Assembly (NCBI RefSeq): GCF_021134715.1
Contig: NC_060018.1
Coordinates: forward strand, 4,791,501 to 4,855,500
DNA: 64,000 nucleotides
Origin: Daphnia pulex
Taxonomy: Eukaryota; Arthropoda; Branchiopoda; Diplostraca; Daphniidae
Direction: 5' to 3'
Part shown: positions 25,693-38,748 of the stretch, piece after piece
Layout: every line of letters begins with the position of its first letter
Numbering within the stretch: the stretch's first letter is position 1
Notes under the pieces: generated by a model
Database searches by the model: none
What the model was told of the DNA's origin: nothing
What the model saw: the letters and a program-made list of their open reading frames with translations, nothing else
Made by a program: the position numbers and the translations under genes

Positions 25693-28648
25693 CAGTCGTC
25701 CTATCCGATCCGTTTTCCGTTATTATGTTTTTTTTTAAATTATTATTCGGTAAATTGTGAACTCTTTTATTTTGTGTGTGTGTGTTTGAAATGGGTTTTG
25801 TCGTCCGTTTGTTCTCATCTGAATAATACACGACGTGCGGCTTTTATTTCTCTTTCTTTTTCATTTGAATTTGATTGTTATTCGTTTTGAAGTTATTCGT
25901 TTTGGAGTCGCTTCGTTAGCGACAGATGAGAGTAAATGAGGACGGCAGTACGGCCGAGTGGCTTGCTCATGTTCACATCGTCGGTCGGTCGGTCGGGACA
26001 CGGCTGGGCAGACACGCACGCCGACCATTCTCTTCGATGGGAATTTAACGGCGGGCGTTTATTCGGAACGAGTGACACACACACGAGGGTTGAAGAAGAA
26101 GAAGAAGAAGAAGAAGATGGAGAAAACGACGAAACGGCGCGGGGGGAGAAAAGCCCCGACACGGCCCGCCATCACTACACAGCCATTAAATAATCATAAG
26201 AAGTCGAAATGAGAAACGACCGTGTCATCATGTTCGCTTGTTTTCTTTTTTTCTTTTTCGGGTAGACCTTCCCTCCTCCTCCCTGCCTCCACACACATAC
26301 ATACGTACCTGTTTGTATTATTACAGACTTGTTTTTCTCTTTTTCTCGCAAGTGGGCGACTCGGCCCTTGAGCCGATGAGCCGCTTTCGTCACATTCGTT
26401 CGGTAGTCGACTCACGGCCAAAAGTCGCAGTCAAACACGACAATTTTCGAAAGAAATACACAACAGCGCTCGGGCCTTTTCTTTTCTTTTTATTATTTAT
26501 TTACCAGCAGCCAGTCATAGTTTATGGTCAACATTGACTACCAGATAATTTCGCCGAGTTGATTTTTCAATCTCTGCCGGAGAGAGAGAGAGAGAGTTGT
26601 GGCTCGTCAATTTGTAAAAAGCGGACGTAAAAAAAAAACACATACAAATGAATCGCCGCGAGTTTTTTGAATAATTTAAGTCGACGACGAAAAAGACATG
26701 AAAAAAAAACCGAAATGGAGAAAGAAACTTCTCGCTCACGTCAGCGCGAAATTGATTTATGAAAGGCACGTTTGTTTGATTCTCTTCTTCTTTCTCTTGT
26801 TTTTCTCGGAAAAGCCAACTTAGACACGGACGACGTCGTCCATAGAGTAGACACACACAAGTATATATAGACACCCAGAGAAAGAGCCATTTGTTCACTT
26901 CCTTTTTCGGCGATGAGGGAAACGGCCGGGAAATATGGCGCGAATATAAATAAGAATGTTGGAGAGAGAGAGAGAAACAAAAAAGCATTTATATATACCC
27001 ATGCACAGTCGATTCTATATAGCTCTTTCGGTTTTAAACAATATCTCTTAATGTCTTTTTATATTTTTATTTCTTATGATGGGCTCTTCCGAATGGAGCG
27101 GCAGTTAGTTTCCCGCTCACTAATAACTATACACGTTTTGTGTGTTCTTTAGTGTATAGGGTGTGTGTGTGTGTATTGTGTATGGGAAAAGTGTCTGAAT
27201 AATAATAACCGGTCAGTGGGTCTGGTTCTCGTCTCGACCGACCGACCGGCTTGCCCAGCAGCAGACGTGGGCAGCAGCAGCAGCAGAGCCATTTATTATA
27301 GACTGTGCACGTACCACGCATATCACGCTCCGAAGGTGCTCCCTAACGGCCTCGATCATTTGTCAAAGCACCTCATTCCTTCTTCATATTCACCGACTTT
27401 TATATTTTTCTTCCTATATGTAGCCTTTTCTTGTTTTCACGCACACACATTTCGTCGGCGAGAGTCACGCTGGTTCGATTCCGTTAGGTTTCCATGAGCA
27501 ACTAAATAAATGCATCCATCAACAGGAGCCGCTTTCCGCTTTTGACGAGAGCTAATAAATATATCACGAGCGAAAAGTCAAAGAGTCGCCCACACCACCA
27601 GCAGACGGATCGATATATTCGCCACGTATTGATTGGCGCACCAATGCTGGCGGTTATTAATTTCGGAGAAAATGGCCACACGTAGCTCCCTCCTGTGAAC
27701 GTTTCAACTTGCGATCTTGTTGTCTTCTGGACGGGGATCACGAACGTTTGATTATATCCGAACGGCGCGGTTTTGATTCGATAGTCTCAGGGGAGAAGGA
27801 TGACGACGTTAGAAAAGAATCAAGTGGGAGGAACGCAAAGGTTGCCGGTATAGTTTAAGTACGTAGTTTCGTGTTATGTTATGTTATAGCTTATATGTAT
27901 ATACGGAACAATCCACCGTGAGCTTGCGGTTTGGAAATCCTCCCGAAGGAAGGAAGGAATGACATGAGACAAGGAAGATGAAGTGACCTCGATGTCATTG
28001 ATGAATATACTAGGGACTAGTTGGGCGGGGTTTCAATAGCTGCCTCGCCTATTCGATTCTCCCTTTTTTCTTTTTCTTTCTTTTCTCCGCCACCGACGAG
28101 TTCACGAAGCTCCTCTGCTTGGGCGTGGTCTCTACAAAAGAGACCGGGCTGCTACTAGCTCTAAAATCAATACCTCGCGGTTTCCTCGTCTCTCTGTGGT
28201 ATATATATGTTGAGTCGATCGTTTAGTGTAGTCGCTCACGGAAAATAGTGAACGACCACCTGCATACATAAACAATCTATACATGTATACATACATACCC
28301 GCTTGATACAAAATAAGGAAACTTCCGCCAACTCTCCCATTCTAATGATCGATAATTTACAGAGAAAAAACCCAAATTCATCTAGGGAGTTGGGTGTATG
28401 AATTATCAAAAAAAAATAGAAGGTTTTGTTAATATTATCAGATAAAGGAATAATGCATTGATAAATAGGACCCGGAACAAATTTGTGTTCTCGCGCACGT
28501 CAGATACACCCATGGGATATTTTCATTATTTTGTTTGGCAATGCCGCACGAAAGACTACGGTGAAAAAAAAGAAAAAAAGGATTCGATAGAAATTGAAGT
28601 TTATAATCGGATGTGTTTACATGGGATTATTTAAATTCCCTCACAAAA
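25693..28648. other. Non-coding DNA between miR-87 and ceramide synthase
   Basis: No gene recognised. It holds GAA repeats near 26092-26117, (GA)n near 26580, and a small perfect inverted repeat GGTCTC/GAGACC around 28126-28144. A TATATATATG stretch near 28201 could be a promoter for the ceramide synthase gene, but no upstream exon is clear. Confidence 0.5.
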
Positions 28649-30115
28649 ATGGTAGTCAATTTTATAAGCCAGATGTCTGAATCCTTTTGGTCATCAGATG
28701 TTTGGTTGCCTCCCGGAGTCACCTGGAAAGATATCGAACCTAATGACCAAAATCCAATCGCTTATCCCCGCTTTAGCGATATTTGGTATCCTGTTTTATT
28801 TTCGTTCGGTCTTACTTTCCTCAGGCTGTTGTTTGAAAAGTAAGTAGAAGTAAAACTTTGAAAACATTATAATGAGGATGTTTCTTATAACCACTGCTTG
28901 CTTTCCTATTCCACAGGTATGTTTTCTTTCCGTTGGGCGTAGCCAATGGTCTGAGACCTGTCAGGCCTTGGAAAGGCCAAGCACCAGATAATCCTACGCT
29001 AGAGAAGGCCTATCTTGTAGCGAGAAAAGGCAGATTAAACTACAAACAGATTCAAGGACTAGCCAAACAGTTGGACTGGACAGAGAGACAAGTGGAGAGA
29101 TGGATTCGCATGAGACGAATGATGGATCGGCCCTCTACACTTGTCAAGTTCATGGAGTGTGGCTGGAGGTTCAGCTACTATGGATTTATTTTTGCCTACG
29201 GAGTGTGGACTCTCTGGGATAAAGATTGGCTCTGGGACATTAATAATTGCTGGTACACTTTCCCTCACCAGGTAAACCAAACAACTCTAAATGTTCTGAC
29301 AGCTAAACAACATATTCAAATTTTTGTAGGGTGTGACCAACGATATTTGGTGGTATTATATGATTGAGCTTAGTTTCTACTGGTCTTTGCTCTTCTCAAT
29401 GTTTGAAGACATCAAGAGGAAAGATTTTTGGGAAATGTTGATTCATCATTTTGTAACTATTATTTTGTTGGTTCTGTCGTGGACATGTAACCTCGTTCGA
29501 GCAGGGACCCTTGTTCTTGTGATACACGATTGCGCCGATATCTTCTTAGAAATGGCCAAAATGATGAAGTACATAAAGTACCAACGAACATGTGATGTGT
29601 TGTTCGGGATTTTTACGGTTACTTGGATATGTTCACGACTGGTGGTATATCCATTCTGGTTCCTCTATAGGTATGTAAACCTTAAACTGCCAATTCGTAC
29701 GTCTCCTTTTAATACGTCTGTACTCATCTCGATATTTTTAACTTACAGCACGTGTATCGGCGCTAAAGAAATAGTGCCCATGTTTCCTGCTTACTATATT
29801 TTCAACTCGCTGTTACTAATGCTGCTTATTTTGCACGTCATATGGACGTATTTCATTCTCAAAGTATTATACCGAGCCATTCTTTCAGGACAGGTAAATT
29901 TCATTAGCTTTTCTTACATTTTTCACATGGAAATTAATTTTACTCCTTGCTGGTACGATCAGATGGAAAAAGATTCTCGTAGCTCATCCAGCGAAGATTT
30001 CAGCGAAGATAATAGCAAATCTGGCAATTCTTCGGCCTCACCTACGACTCCATCCAAACGATTGCCTGCCAGCTCCTTGAGCCAGCAAAGTCGAGAACAC
30101 AAGAATTCCAAATAG
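28649..30115 (+). CDS. CerS: Ceramide synthase (Lag1/TLC family with Hox-like domain)
   Basis: Five exons: 28649-28839, 28917-29271, 29330-29670, 29749-29893, 29963-30115; 394 aa, the usual family size. Ceramide synthases are endoplasmic-reticulum membrane enzymes that N-acylate sphingoid bases with fatty acyl-CoA. Residues about 64-135 form the partial homeobox-like region (RLNYKQIQGLAKQLDWTERQ and a WIRMRR helix) found in most animal ceramide synthases and in Drosophila Schlank. The TLC domain follows with several hydrophobic segments, including a His pair in LIHHFVTI near 221-222 and the Lag1 signature HDCADIFLEMAK near 248-259, whose His and Asp residues are needed for activity. The tail is Ser-rich and acidic, as in mammalian homologues where it is phosphorylated. 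An earlier ATG at 28613 and a later one at 28673 are possible starts. AATAAA at 30252 is a likely polyadenylation signal. Confidence 0.93.
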
Positions 30116-31575
30116 TCGTATAAATTAAATGAACGTGGTCCAAAAAAGTTTACAGTAGCCCGATCGTGGTTTTTCTCGTGTAAGTTATATACTGCTTGAG
30201 AAGCATCAAATACGGTACGATTTTCAAGCATCAAAGTATGAATTATTCTTAAATAAACGTAGGTCTATTGTTTTTACTAAAATGAATGAAGTAATTTCGT
30301 GTCCCAGAGTGGAGTGAGTGTGATTTCAAATTTTCTAGGAGTATGTATGCATTATTCTTTCTGTCGTCGACTTTTGGCATCAGCGACTTGTGCTGCTTGC
30401 GGTGTTTCAAGTTCCCGCCACCACCACCCGAGTGTCTTTTTTAACACCCTGCAAATGCCTTCCTTTAAGGTTTATCTGATTGATCCTTTGATGCGCATTA
30501 TCAGCAGTGCCTTTATTTACGCAAAGCAAAGAAAAACCGCTTCATGTTTCTATTTAATTTTCTCGCCAACTTGTTTTTTGTTTGTTTATGAATTTCTGTA
30601 ATAAAACAGTTTCGATGATTTCATTGTTGCATAAGTACTGCGAGTTTTGCAATCATCCCAATTTGTCCTGTGTTTGTTTTTATTGATCAAATTGTTGTGC
30701 TGTTCAATAAAGTAACCCGAGAGCTTGCGCTTGCCTGTACTACATGACTACATGTTGAATTACAGCTACATATCGTTAGCTTGGAAGTTGAAAACCTAAT
30801 TTATAATTACGTAATACCTTGTTACTATGTTGAAAAAAAAACGAACTTTTCGTTTTAGGAAGTTCATCAACTGTTTTGAATTTTCAATGTTAAAAAACAT
30901 TGCCCTCTGGCGATATTTTACTTCAAATAAGGATTTTTCGATAAAAAAAGTCTAATAACTTGCGATTTTCTAATGTAGAAGAAAAATGCATAAACAGTAA
31001 AACCAGTCAAACAACTAAACCACTTTTTGAGTTTTTGTAAAAATAATTATATTGGTCAATAAAAGGCAACGTAGCTTACAACCCTCTGGCGTTTACTTCT
31101 TTTTGTATTTGTTTTTATTTGACAAAAGAACAAGCAGACGCTATTACAAGTGGGGAATACCCTTTAAAAAAAAAGAAAAAAAACCTTGAGAATCGACTGT
31201 AAAAGTAAATAAGCGGCTTGGCTAGTGGCTTGAATTTTCCTGGTGGTATAGCCAAAAGGTTCTACATAACGCGTGGAAGTCGGTTTGTTTGCGTTAGTAC
31301 AATGTCAGCGTAAACCAAGTAAGCATATTCGTATACTACTCCTTCCAAATTACTCGAGGTATTTTGAAATCTTTACTGTTTTTAAACGTCGTAAACAATA
31401 AAACAAGGATTTATCGCTAAATTATTGCCTTAATCACGTCAACACCTAGGTTGATCTAATGTCTTGAAAGAAATGTGCAAACAATTGATTTTAAATGTTG
31501 TCACGTCTTTTGTGTGTCACCAAAAGAAAAAGAAAGTCCAACTGCTCAAACTAATTTGAAAACTTGGTTTAGGAA
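30116..31575. other. 3' UTR and spacer between CerS and BTB-ZF gene
   Basis: Several polyadenylation signals (AATAAA near 30252, 30600 and 30707) show transcript ends on the plus strand. An open frame at 30299-30601 has no recognisable features. Two CTCF-like CCCTCTGGCG elements lie at 30903 and 31082. Confidence 0.55.
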
Positions 31576-33366
31576 ATGGCTAATGATCAAGAATTTTGCT
31601 TGCGATGGAACAACCACCAGTCAAATCTCATCTCAGCTTTTCATGATTTGAGAATTGTAGAAGATTTTGTTGATGTTACACTAGCTTGTGAAGGTCAGAG
31701 TTTACAAGCACATAAGGTAGGCAAATGAAGTGATTCTTACATATTTTTAAAACTGTATAAATGGTTTTTTCATTTAAATTGATTAAGTAAATTTGTTGTT
31801 TCCTTCTTTACAACAGGTAGTCTTGTCAGCATGCAGTTCATTTTTCAGAGATTTGCTAAAGGTATATTTTCAACCCCACAACTTGCAAAATGTTAAAACC
31901 TTGAGTTGGAAGGCAAATAATTTTCTGATTATTTCCTTGTCTAGACAACTCCATGCAAACACCCTGTTATTGTCTTGAAAGATATTCTCTTTGCTGACCT
32001 ATTGGCATTGGTGGAATTTGTGTATAATGGAGAAGTCAGAGTAAAACATCATGGACTTCCATCCTTTCTGAGAACTGCTGAGGTTCTGAGAGTTAGGGGT
32101 CTCACAGAATCATCTTCCAAGTTTAAGACTTCCCAAATATCTGTTAGTAATTCAACAGCAATTCTCCATGTAGCCAATAACTGTCCATCCATATCCAGTT
32201 CTTTACCAGATGACATGCTTGGAAATAAGGTAATTAAATGGCCCTATAACTGTAATTAACTGACATTATTGAGCATAGTTTGTGTCAAAATTTGAATTTG
32301 AATTTATTGTAGTCGGCGGACTCTCCGATGTTCTCCTCGGGCATCGAGAACGCGGGTTCTGATTCAATTGGACCGTTGGCGGACGTCAAAGTAGAAGAAG
32401 TTGACCTTGATTCAGCTTCGGACGAAGACGAAGAAATGATGGGAGCCAGCGCAACATTCCGGTTTCAAGAAGTGCATGATATTGCTAGAGTAGAAGACAA
32501 GCGAAAGGGGCAACAAATACAGGAAAATGGTTTAAATCAACCTTTGCTGACTCTACAGAGTTTCGCGAGAATTCCGCTACTGGCTGCGCAAGACATCATT
32601 CCACCATTTGTTCATACTTCGCCTCAAGACCCTTATGTTTCTAATAACGGTGAAAGACAACCCCATCTAGAAACGTCTGGTGAGTTAATGCGATTAAGAA
32701 ACCTTTTTTTTTCTTTTTGGAACAATTTTAATATTCAATTTTATCTTATATTAGACCAAAATGAATCTGAAAATCTTTCTGGTCGGACACCAGGCCGTAC
32801 CTCATCTTCCGATCGACCCAGATGGCCTTGTCCTTTCTGCATGCGGCTTTTATCGAGTCGTTCCAGCGTAAGGCGACATATTGAGGATCGACATACAAAC
32901 GACACTTCTCGACACCCTTGTCCTCTCTGCGAACGTCTCTACAGGTCTGCCAAAAATTATGAAATTTTAGCGACAAAAATGATGTAATGTACTTTCACTT
33001 TATAGAACACGAAACAGTCTGCAATATCATTTATCGACTGCCCATCGCGACCGTGAACCCGGACCAAGAGGTAGACCGCGCACTCGCCCACGTTCTCCAT
33101 CAGTAACTACCGATAGTAATACGACCGGAAATAAAAGCCCTATTGAATCGGAAGTAAATTCCCGAAATCAGCAAAACCCATCGAACCCATTTATCATCTT
33201 GAATCGAAGTCCTTCGTTTGGGAATCCGCAAACCCCTTTAACTAGCGAGAGTAACGCGTCCGGAAATAAGAGCCCTGATGAACCGGAAATGAACTCAGTA
33301 AGAAATATTTCTAACTCATTTCGTAATCTAATTCGTAGCCCCTCTGCGGGGCTTCCCCCTACATAA
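31576..33366 (+). CDS. BTB domain transcription factor with two C2H2 zinc fingers
   Basis: Six exons: 31576-31716, 31817-31861, 31945-32229, 32313-32679, 32755-32944, 33006-33366; 462 aa. The start [19 protein letters not shown] is the hallmark of the insect Tramtrack/Bric-a-brac BTB group, whose BTB domain (about residues 6-120) mediates dimerisation. A middle region is acidic around [14 protein letters not shown]. Two C2H2 fingers follow: C305-x2-C308...H321-x4-H326 and C335-x2-C338...H351-x4-H356, separated by a nine-residue linker. The second finger is split by an intron with a weak donor (AG/GTCTGC), yet the frame is exact across it. The tail is basic, then Ser/Asn/Pro-rich, with a repeated GNKSP motif. 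This is probably a nuclear DNA-binding regulator. I cannot name an orthologue. Confidence 0.88.
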
Positions 33367-35222
33367 TTCTCATGTACATCAGTTTTAAAAAATTATTAGT
33401 TGGGTTGAGAATTTGAACTGTGGCAGTGTGATAACTGACTGTGTTGGGGAGGGAAAGGAAGTGGCTTGAACTTAAATGATGAATTGTCGGTGCCTTTTGC
33501 TGGAGGGTAGGAATGAACGAATAAGCGAATAAGATCCAGAAAGTTTGGAATTTTGTTGCAGATTAGATCTATCACATTTATGCTGTATCATTAAACTTTC
33601 ATTAGGTTAGGCTTAGGTGTAGTGCCGTTGAACAAAATTCCAGACATAGATTAATTGGCTCTAAATAATCTCGTGGCTCTGAATTTGATGTGAGTTCATG
33701 TATACCTACTGACTTGTTACCAATATTTTATTCAGAAAGGCTTGTGCCATATTTAACTATTCAGTAGGAAGCAAAACAATTTCAGTTTACGTTGCTAGTA
33801 TATTTATTTAGCATTTTTTAAGTAAATGTGACGACTTGGAGAACTTTATGTCTGATTGCCAAAGGCGCAATTTGCTATCTTCCTCTTGTTTACAGTTGTC
33901 GAAATTTCGTATTCTCTCTCTCCCGGTTACCGTTACCCATGTGATATACAGGAAATATACTCATTAATGTACTGATTGTACTAGCATAATGGCACTGAAT
34001 GTTATTTTAATTCGGGAACGTCAATACAAGATTCAGAGACGGTGAATTGTTAAAGAATTTGCTCGTGGTTTCAATGTAGGTTAGCGTAGTGCGCTACGAG
34101 AATTTGATGATCAGTTTTATCATAAAAATCAAACAATCTAATGAGGTTGTCAGTATTATCATGGAAACTAACGATGCATTTTTAGACAGATGGATATGCC
34201 ATATGCCTAGCTCCTCATGAAACTACCTTCCAGTTGCATGATTGACGTTGCCAAAACTGGCTGGTGTCGCACAAATTCTCAATGATGAAGAAAATATCAT
34301 TTTGTAGAAGCTCGTCCTTGGAATCGTGCCCCAAGGCTTCAAAACAACAACATTCGAATTTCGAAACTTCAGATCACGATGGATTTAGATCACGATGGAC
34401 TGTTATGGATGGCGATGGACTAAATCAAGCAACTAAATTTTATGGAGGGAATATGTAGGACGGACCTTCGATTGGGTGAGTAATATGCAGATGAATATGT
34501 AATATGATCGTTTGAAACAGTACCTTCTAAGCGAGATCAGAATACTAGAATAGGGTACTGTATTTACTGGTGATTTTAAAGCTTAACCAATAGTTGATCC
34601 ATTTTCAAATGCATTCCCAAATTGGACTAGTTAAACCGTGATTTGTTTATTGATAGTATTTTGCTTTAGCATTGTGCTTTTTTCTTGACCTTTTTAAAAC
34701 TGCCCGCGTTGGCGTTTTACAGCACACCATCTAGCGATTAAATTAGAAATCGCAAAAAAGTAAACAATTGCCAAGTTCGTCGTCGTTACATGTGAATCGA
34801 CAATCGTACAAGTTTGCATGTGAACATCGACGCTGATAATAATTATAAATAGAAACGTCTTCCAGTTCGACTTCATATACGTACGTACAACAGACGATGT
34901 AATTTTTTTAAATGTAAAATGACTTAATCTATTACGTTGTCATATTGTTTGTTTCGTGCCTTGAAATAATAACCTTATTGATAATCTAATATCTGTGACT
35001 GGTCCGCCCCCTTCACGCTTCGAGAATTTAAAACATGTTGTTGAGTTACAATACGTGACCTTCATATTCATACTTTTACCAGACATTTCTCTTTACAGCA
35101 GGTTGAGTGTCTTGCCTTCTCAAGGATACGGAGAACACAAATTCCGCAGTGTGTTATCTTATCTTTCAGTGGATCTTTTATTTTGGACAATTTGATCTAT
35201 TACTACCATCAAAGTTTTTAAA
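33367..35222. other. Intergenic DNA between BTB-ZF and ALDH4A1
   Basis: Short unconvincing frames only. A CACCATCTAGCG element at 34725-34736 resembles elements near other promoters in this window. Confidence 0.5.
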
Positions 35223-37596
35223 ATGATTTCATCTGTTTCCAAATCTACTCTTCATCTTTCATCAGCACAGAGACTTTTTGTTGGGTAAATAAGTTTAAAA
35301 AATGTTGACAGTTAAAACTAAGCGTACAACATTAATGTTTGCCCACTTTATAGGAAATCATTTTTTAGATTTTTGGGTGGACCATCTATTATTCAAGAAC
35401 CTATTGCTCAGCCAATTAATTTGGCAAATGAACCTATTTTAGGTAAAAGTTAAATTTACTTTTGATTTGATGCATTCATGATTTGTTTTTCATATTTAGG
35501 TTATTTGAAAGGCAGCGAAGAAAGACTTGGCTTGGAAAATGCATTACAACATAGACAATCTTCTGTTGAAGAAATTCCAATTGTTATTGATGGCAAAGAA
35601 TATTGGACTGATGATGTTCATTATCAGACAATGGTATTATATTTCTTCCGAACCACACTTATTGACATGCTTATTGTGTTGTTTTTTTTTTATTTATTAA
35701 ATTGCAGCCCTCTAACCATCAGAAAAAGATCGCAAAATTCTGCTACGCTACTCCCGTATTTTACTATAAAAAAAGTGTTATTTTTGTTTCTTAATTTTTT
35801 ATTTCCATGGAAATAGGAACTACTACAAAAAGCTATTGGCGTTTCATTGAAAGCCAGAAGCGCCTGGGAGAAGGTTCCTTTGAATAAAAAAGTTGATATT
35901 TTTTTAAAAGCCGGAGATTTGGTTTCCACAAAATATCGTAGTCAGCTCAATGCATCTACCATGCTGGGACAAGGCAAAACAGTTTTTCAAGCTGAAATTG
36001 ATGCAGCTTGTGAATTAGCGGATTTTTTGCGGTAAAACAAATATAGAACATATTGGTAATAATGACGTTACTCAAGAAGTTTTATAAAAATAGATTTAAT
36101 GCAGAGTTTGCTCAACGATTGTATGATTATCAACCAGTAAACGTTGATCCTTCGATAAAAAATTCGGTCAAATATTTATTTTCATTAAAGAAACCATAAA
36201 CTTTAAGATTAACTTAATTCATGTGCAGGTTCGACATAGAGGGTTGGAAGGATTTATCGCCGCTATTTCTCCATTCAATTTCACAGCCATTGGAGGAAAC
36301 CTTGCATATGCCCCTGCGATTATGGTACTATTCAACCATTCTTTATTTAAGAATTTATGGATGTTTAGAATGGTTTTGTGATTAGGGAAATGTTGTTCTG
36401 TGGAAACCCTCTGACACAGCAATGTTGTCGAACTATATAGTATTCCGATTGATGGAAGAAAGCGGAATTCCTCCTGGCGTAGTGAATTTCCTGCCTGCAG
36501 AGGGTCCTACTTTTGGACGAGCGATTACCAACTCAACGCATCTAAGCGCCATTAATTTCACAGGATCTGTTCCGTAATATTTTTAGATACCTGATGGTAC
36601 CGACGAAATTCTATTGCTATTATTTTTTTGGAAACAGGACATTCCACTTTTTGTGGAAGCAAGTAGGAGACAATGTTGACCGCTTCCAGAATTTGCCGCG
36701 TTTGGTTGGCGAGTGCGGAGGTAAGAATTACCATTTGGTTCATTCATCTGCAAATGTGGAGCACGTTGTCAATTCTACCCTTCGTGGCGCTTTTGAGTAT
36801 TCTGGACAAAAGTGTTCGGCAACGTCAAGGTTATATGTCCCATCCTCATTATGGAAACAGGTTAGATCTATTTGGTGTCTCATATTAATTTAATACTCTA
36901 CGTTTAAATGAATCTATTACATTTTCTAGATAAAAGAAGGGCTAATCGAGGGTATGAAGCAAATGAAAATTGGTCCAGTCACCGACTTTGACTCATTTAC
37001 GTCTTCGGTCATTGATAGTCGAGCTTATGATCGCATAACCTCTTACATTAAGCACGCCGAACAGTCACCGGACCTTCAGATTATTGCTGGCGGGCAGCGA
37101 AATAAAAGTGTTGGGTATTTTATAAATCCAACCCTAGTAGAAACTAAAAATCCCCGTGATCGCATAATGGTGGAAGAAATTTTCGGACCCGTTCTCACCG
37201 CCTTCGTTTATGACGACAGCGCACTAGAAGAAACATTAGACCTAATTGATTCTTCTACGTCCTTTGCTTTAACGGGAGCAGTTTTTGCAGAGGATAGAGA
37301 ATTTCTCGTTCAAGCTGCTGAACGACTGAAAATGTCCTGTGGAAATTTCTACATTAACGACAAATCGACTGGTGCTGTTGTTGGACAGCAACCTTTTGGA
37401 GGAGGTCGATTATCAGGTAAGAATAGTAAAACTATTACAAATTTATCATCAATTCCTTAATTCTTTAAATAAATATTTAGGAACCAATGATAAAGCTGGA
37501 AGCCCTCACTATTTACTTCGGTGGACAAGCCCACAGTCCATTAAACAATACTTTAATCATTTGACACAGTTCAAATATCCTCATATGGAAAAGTAA
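35223..37596 (+). CDS. ALDH4A1: Delta-1-pyrroline-5-carboxylate dehydrogenase, mitochondrial
   Basis: Ten exons: 35223-35284, 35354-35442, 35500-35633, 35817-36031, 36094-36166, 36229-36324, 36386-36573, 36638-36860, 36930-37416, 37481-37596; 560 aa, close to human ALDH4A1 (563). The enzyme oxidises glutamate-gamma-semialdehyde/P5C to glutamate with NAD+, the last step of proline breakdown in the mitochondrial matrix. The N-terminus (MISSVSKSTLHLSSAQRLF) has the basic, Ser-rich look of a matrix-targeting signal. Diagnostic segments are AAISPFNFTAIGGN, the Glu motif VGECGGKNYH (E311), the nucleophile motif SGQKCSATSR (C345), MVEEIFGPV, and the ALDH4-typical NFYINDKSTGAVVGQQPFGG. Every intron keeps frame and all catalytic residues are present. 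A TAAGAAT after GECGG looks like a splice donor but is coding, since GKNYH continues the conserved motif. AATAAA at 37998 may end the transcript. Confidence 0.96.
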
Positions 37597-38748
37597 ATTG
37601 TTTCTTATTCAGTTTCTTAGATGTAGTTTCATTTAAAAAAAACTACAATAGAAACTCAAGTTTTTAATAGAGCATTCTATCTCTGTAATGTCTGCTTTGG
37701 GGCAATTCAAATATTCGTTCATAGGTCAAGCTAAATTGTTTAGAAATAATGTTTTTCTATTAACACAATTTCAGTTCATTTGTTCTAGTCTGTCTTTCCA
37801 AATACATGTTGTTTTAAGGATAACTGCTGGATTTATATTACTACTTTATCATTTTTCTTGGGTTATCGTGGGTTGTGCGTTGTCGTACTGACGGTTTACA
37901 AAATTTTATCATATGTGCTATTTCATTGTTATATTTTGTCCGGTCTGTTGCTCCGCGATTGAAGAGGAGCCTTTCCACGAAGCATTGATTTTCAAGTAAT
38001 AAATAGGTGTCACCATCGAATAACTTCTCCTTATCTATCGAACGCGGGAATTACATTATATATCATGTCTTATATAATTGAACTAAAATAATACTCTTAT
38101 TGGAATTGGAAACGGCAAAAAAAATCTATGTTGGTAGATTGATCGACAGATATGCCGCATGGCGCATTGGCCGAAACTGAGAGACGCAAATAAATTTATC
38201 GGTGTATATTCTTATATTTTTTAAGAATTACAAATGTGTTTTTTGTGACTCGTATATTTATTGATTACTACTTGTTTTGCTTGTTTGTTGTTTGTTTGTT
38301 CTCGACAAGCTGAATAAAAGTGGGTGTGGCAACGTCGTTCCGAACGCCATCTGTGACTAGATATGTAAATTTTTTACCGAAGATTCGAACCACGCTGAAT
38401 TCAGCTATCATCACCACTCAGATACGCCATTGATGCTCTGCTCTCTCAGTCTTTCTCTCTTATGGGAGCATTGTCAGTTCCCGCCAGACACCATTTTCAA
38501 CGTTTAGAAGAAATAAAGAGTTACTTTCGTTTTCATTGTTGAGGTGAGTGATTAGCATTCAAATTCTGTTGTTATAATATCCTTATGTGACAGATTTTTG
38601 TTGAATGTTGGCAATAATTCAGTGGATTTTGATTGGCAAGAGAGGTTTCATGTGAATCAAACATTTACAATAGTGTCCTAACATGTTTCATGCTTTCAAT
38701 GGTTCTTAATTCATATCTTTTTATCTTAGGCTTAGATTAAACACAGCA
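37597..38748. other. ALDH4A1 3' end, tra2 promoter and 5' UTR
   Basis: Contains a likely ALDH4A1 poly(A) signal (37998), an AACGCCATCTGT element at 38343-38354, and a probable untranslated tra2 first exon ending at the donor GAG/GTGAGT (38543/38544), rejoined at the acceptor TTATCTTAG before 38730. No TATA box is obvious; pyrimidine-rich TCAGT initiator-like sites occur near 38450-38480. Confidence 0.6.

Noticed and set aside
27470-27485. tRNA B-box-like GGTTCGATTCC
   Set aside because: No A box or acceptor stem at the right distance; the arms do not pair.
29059-29280. Minus-strand frame opposite ceramide synthase
   Set aside because: Shadow of the conserved coding exon on the other strand.
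38378-38396. Minus-strand B-box-like GTGGTTCGAATC
   Set aside because: The T stem does not pair and no cloverleaf can be drawn around it.
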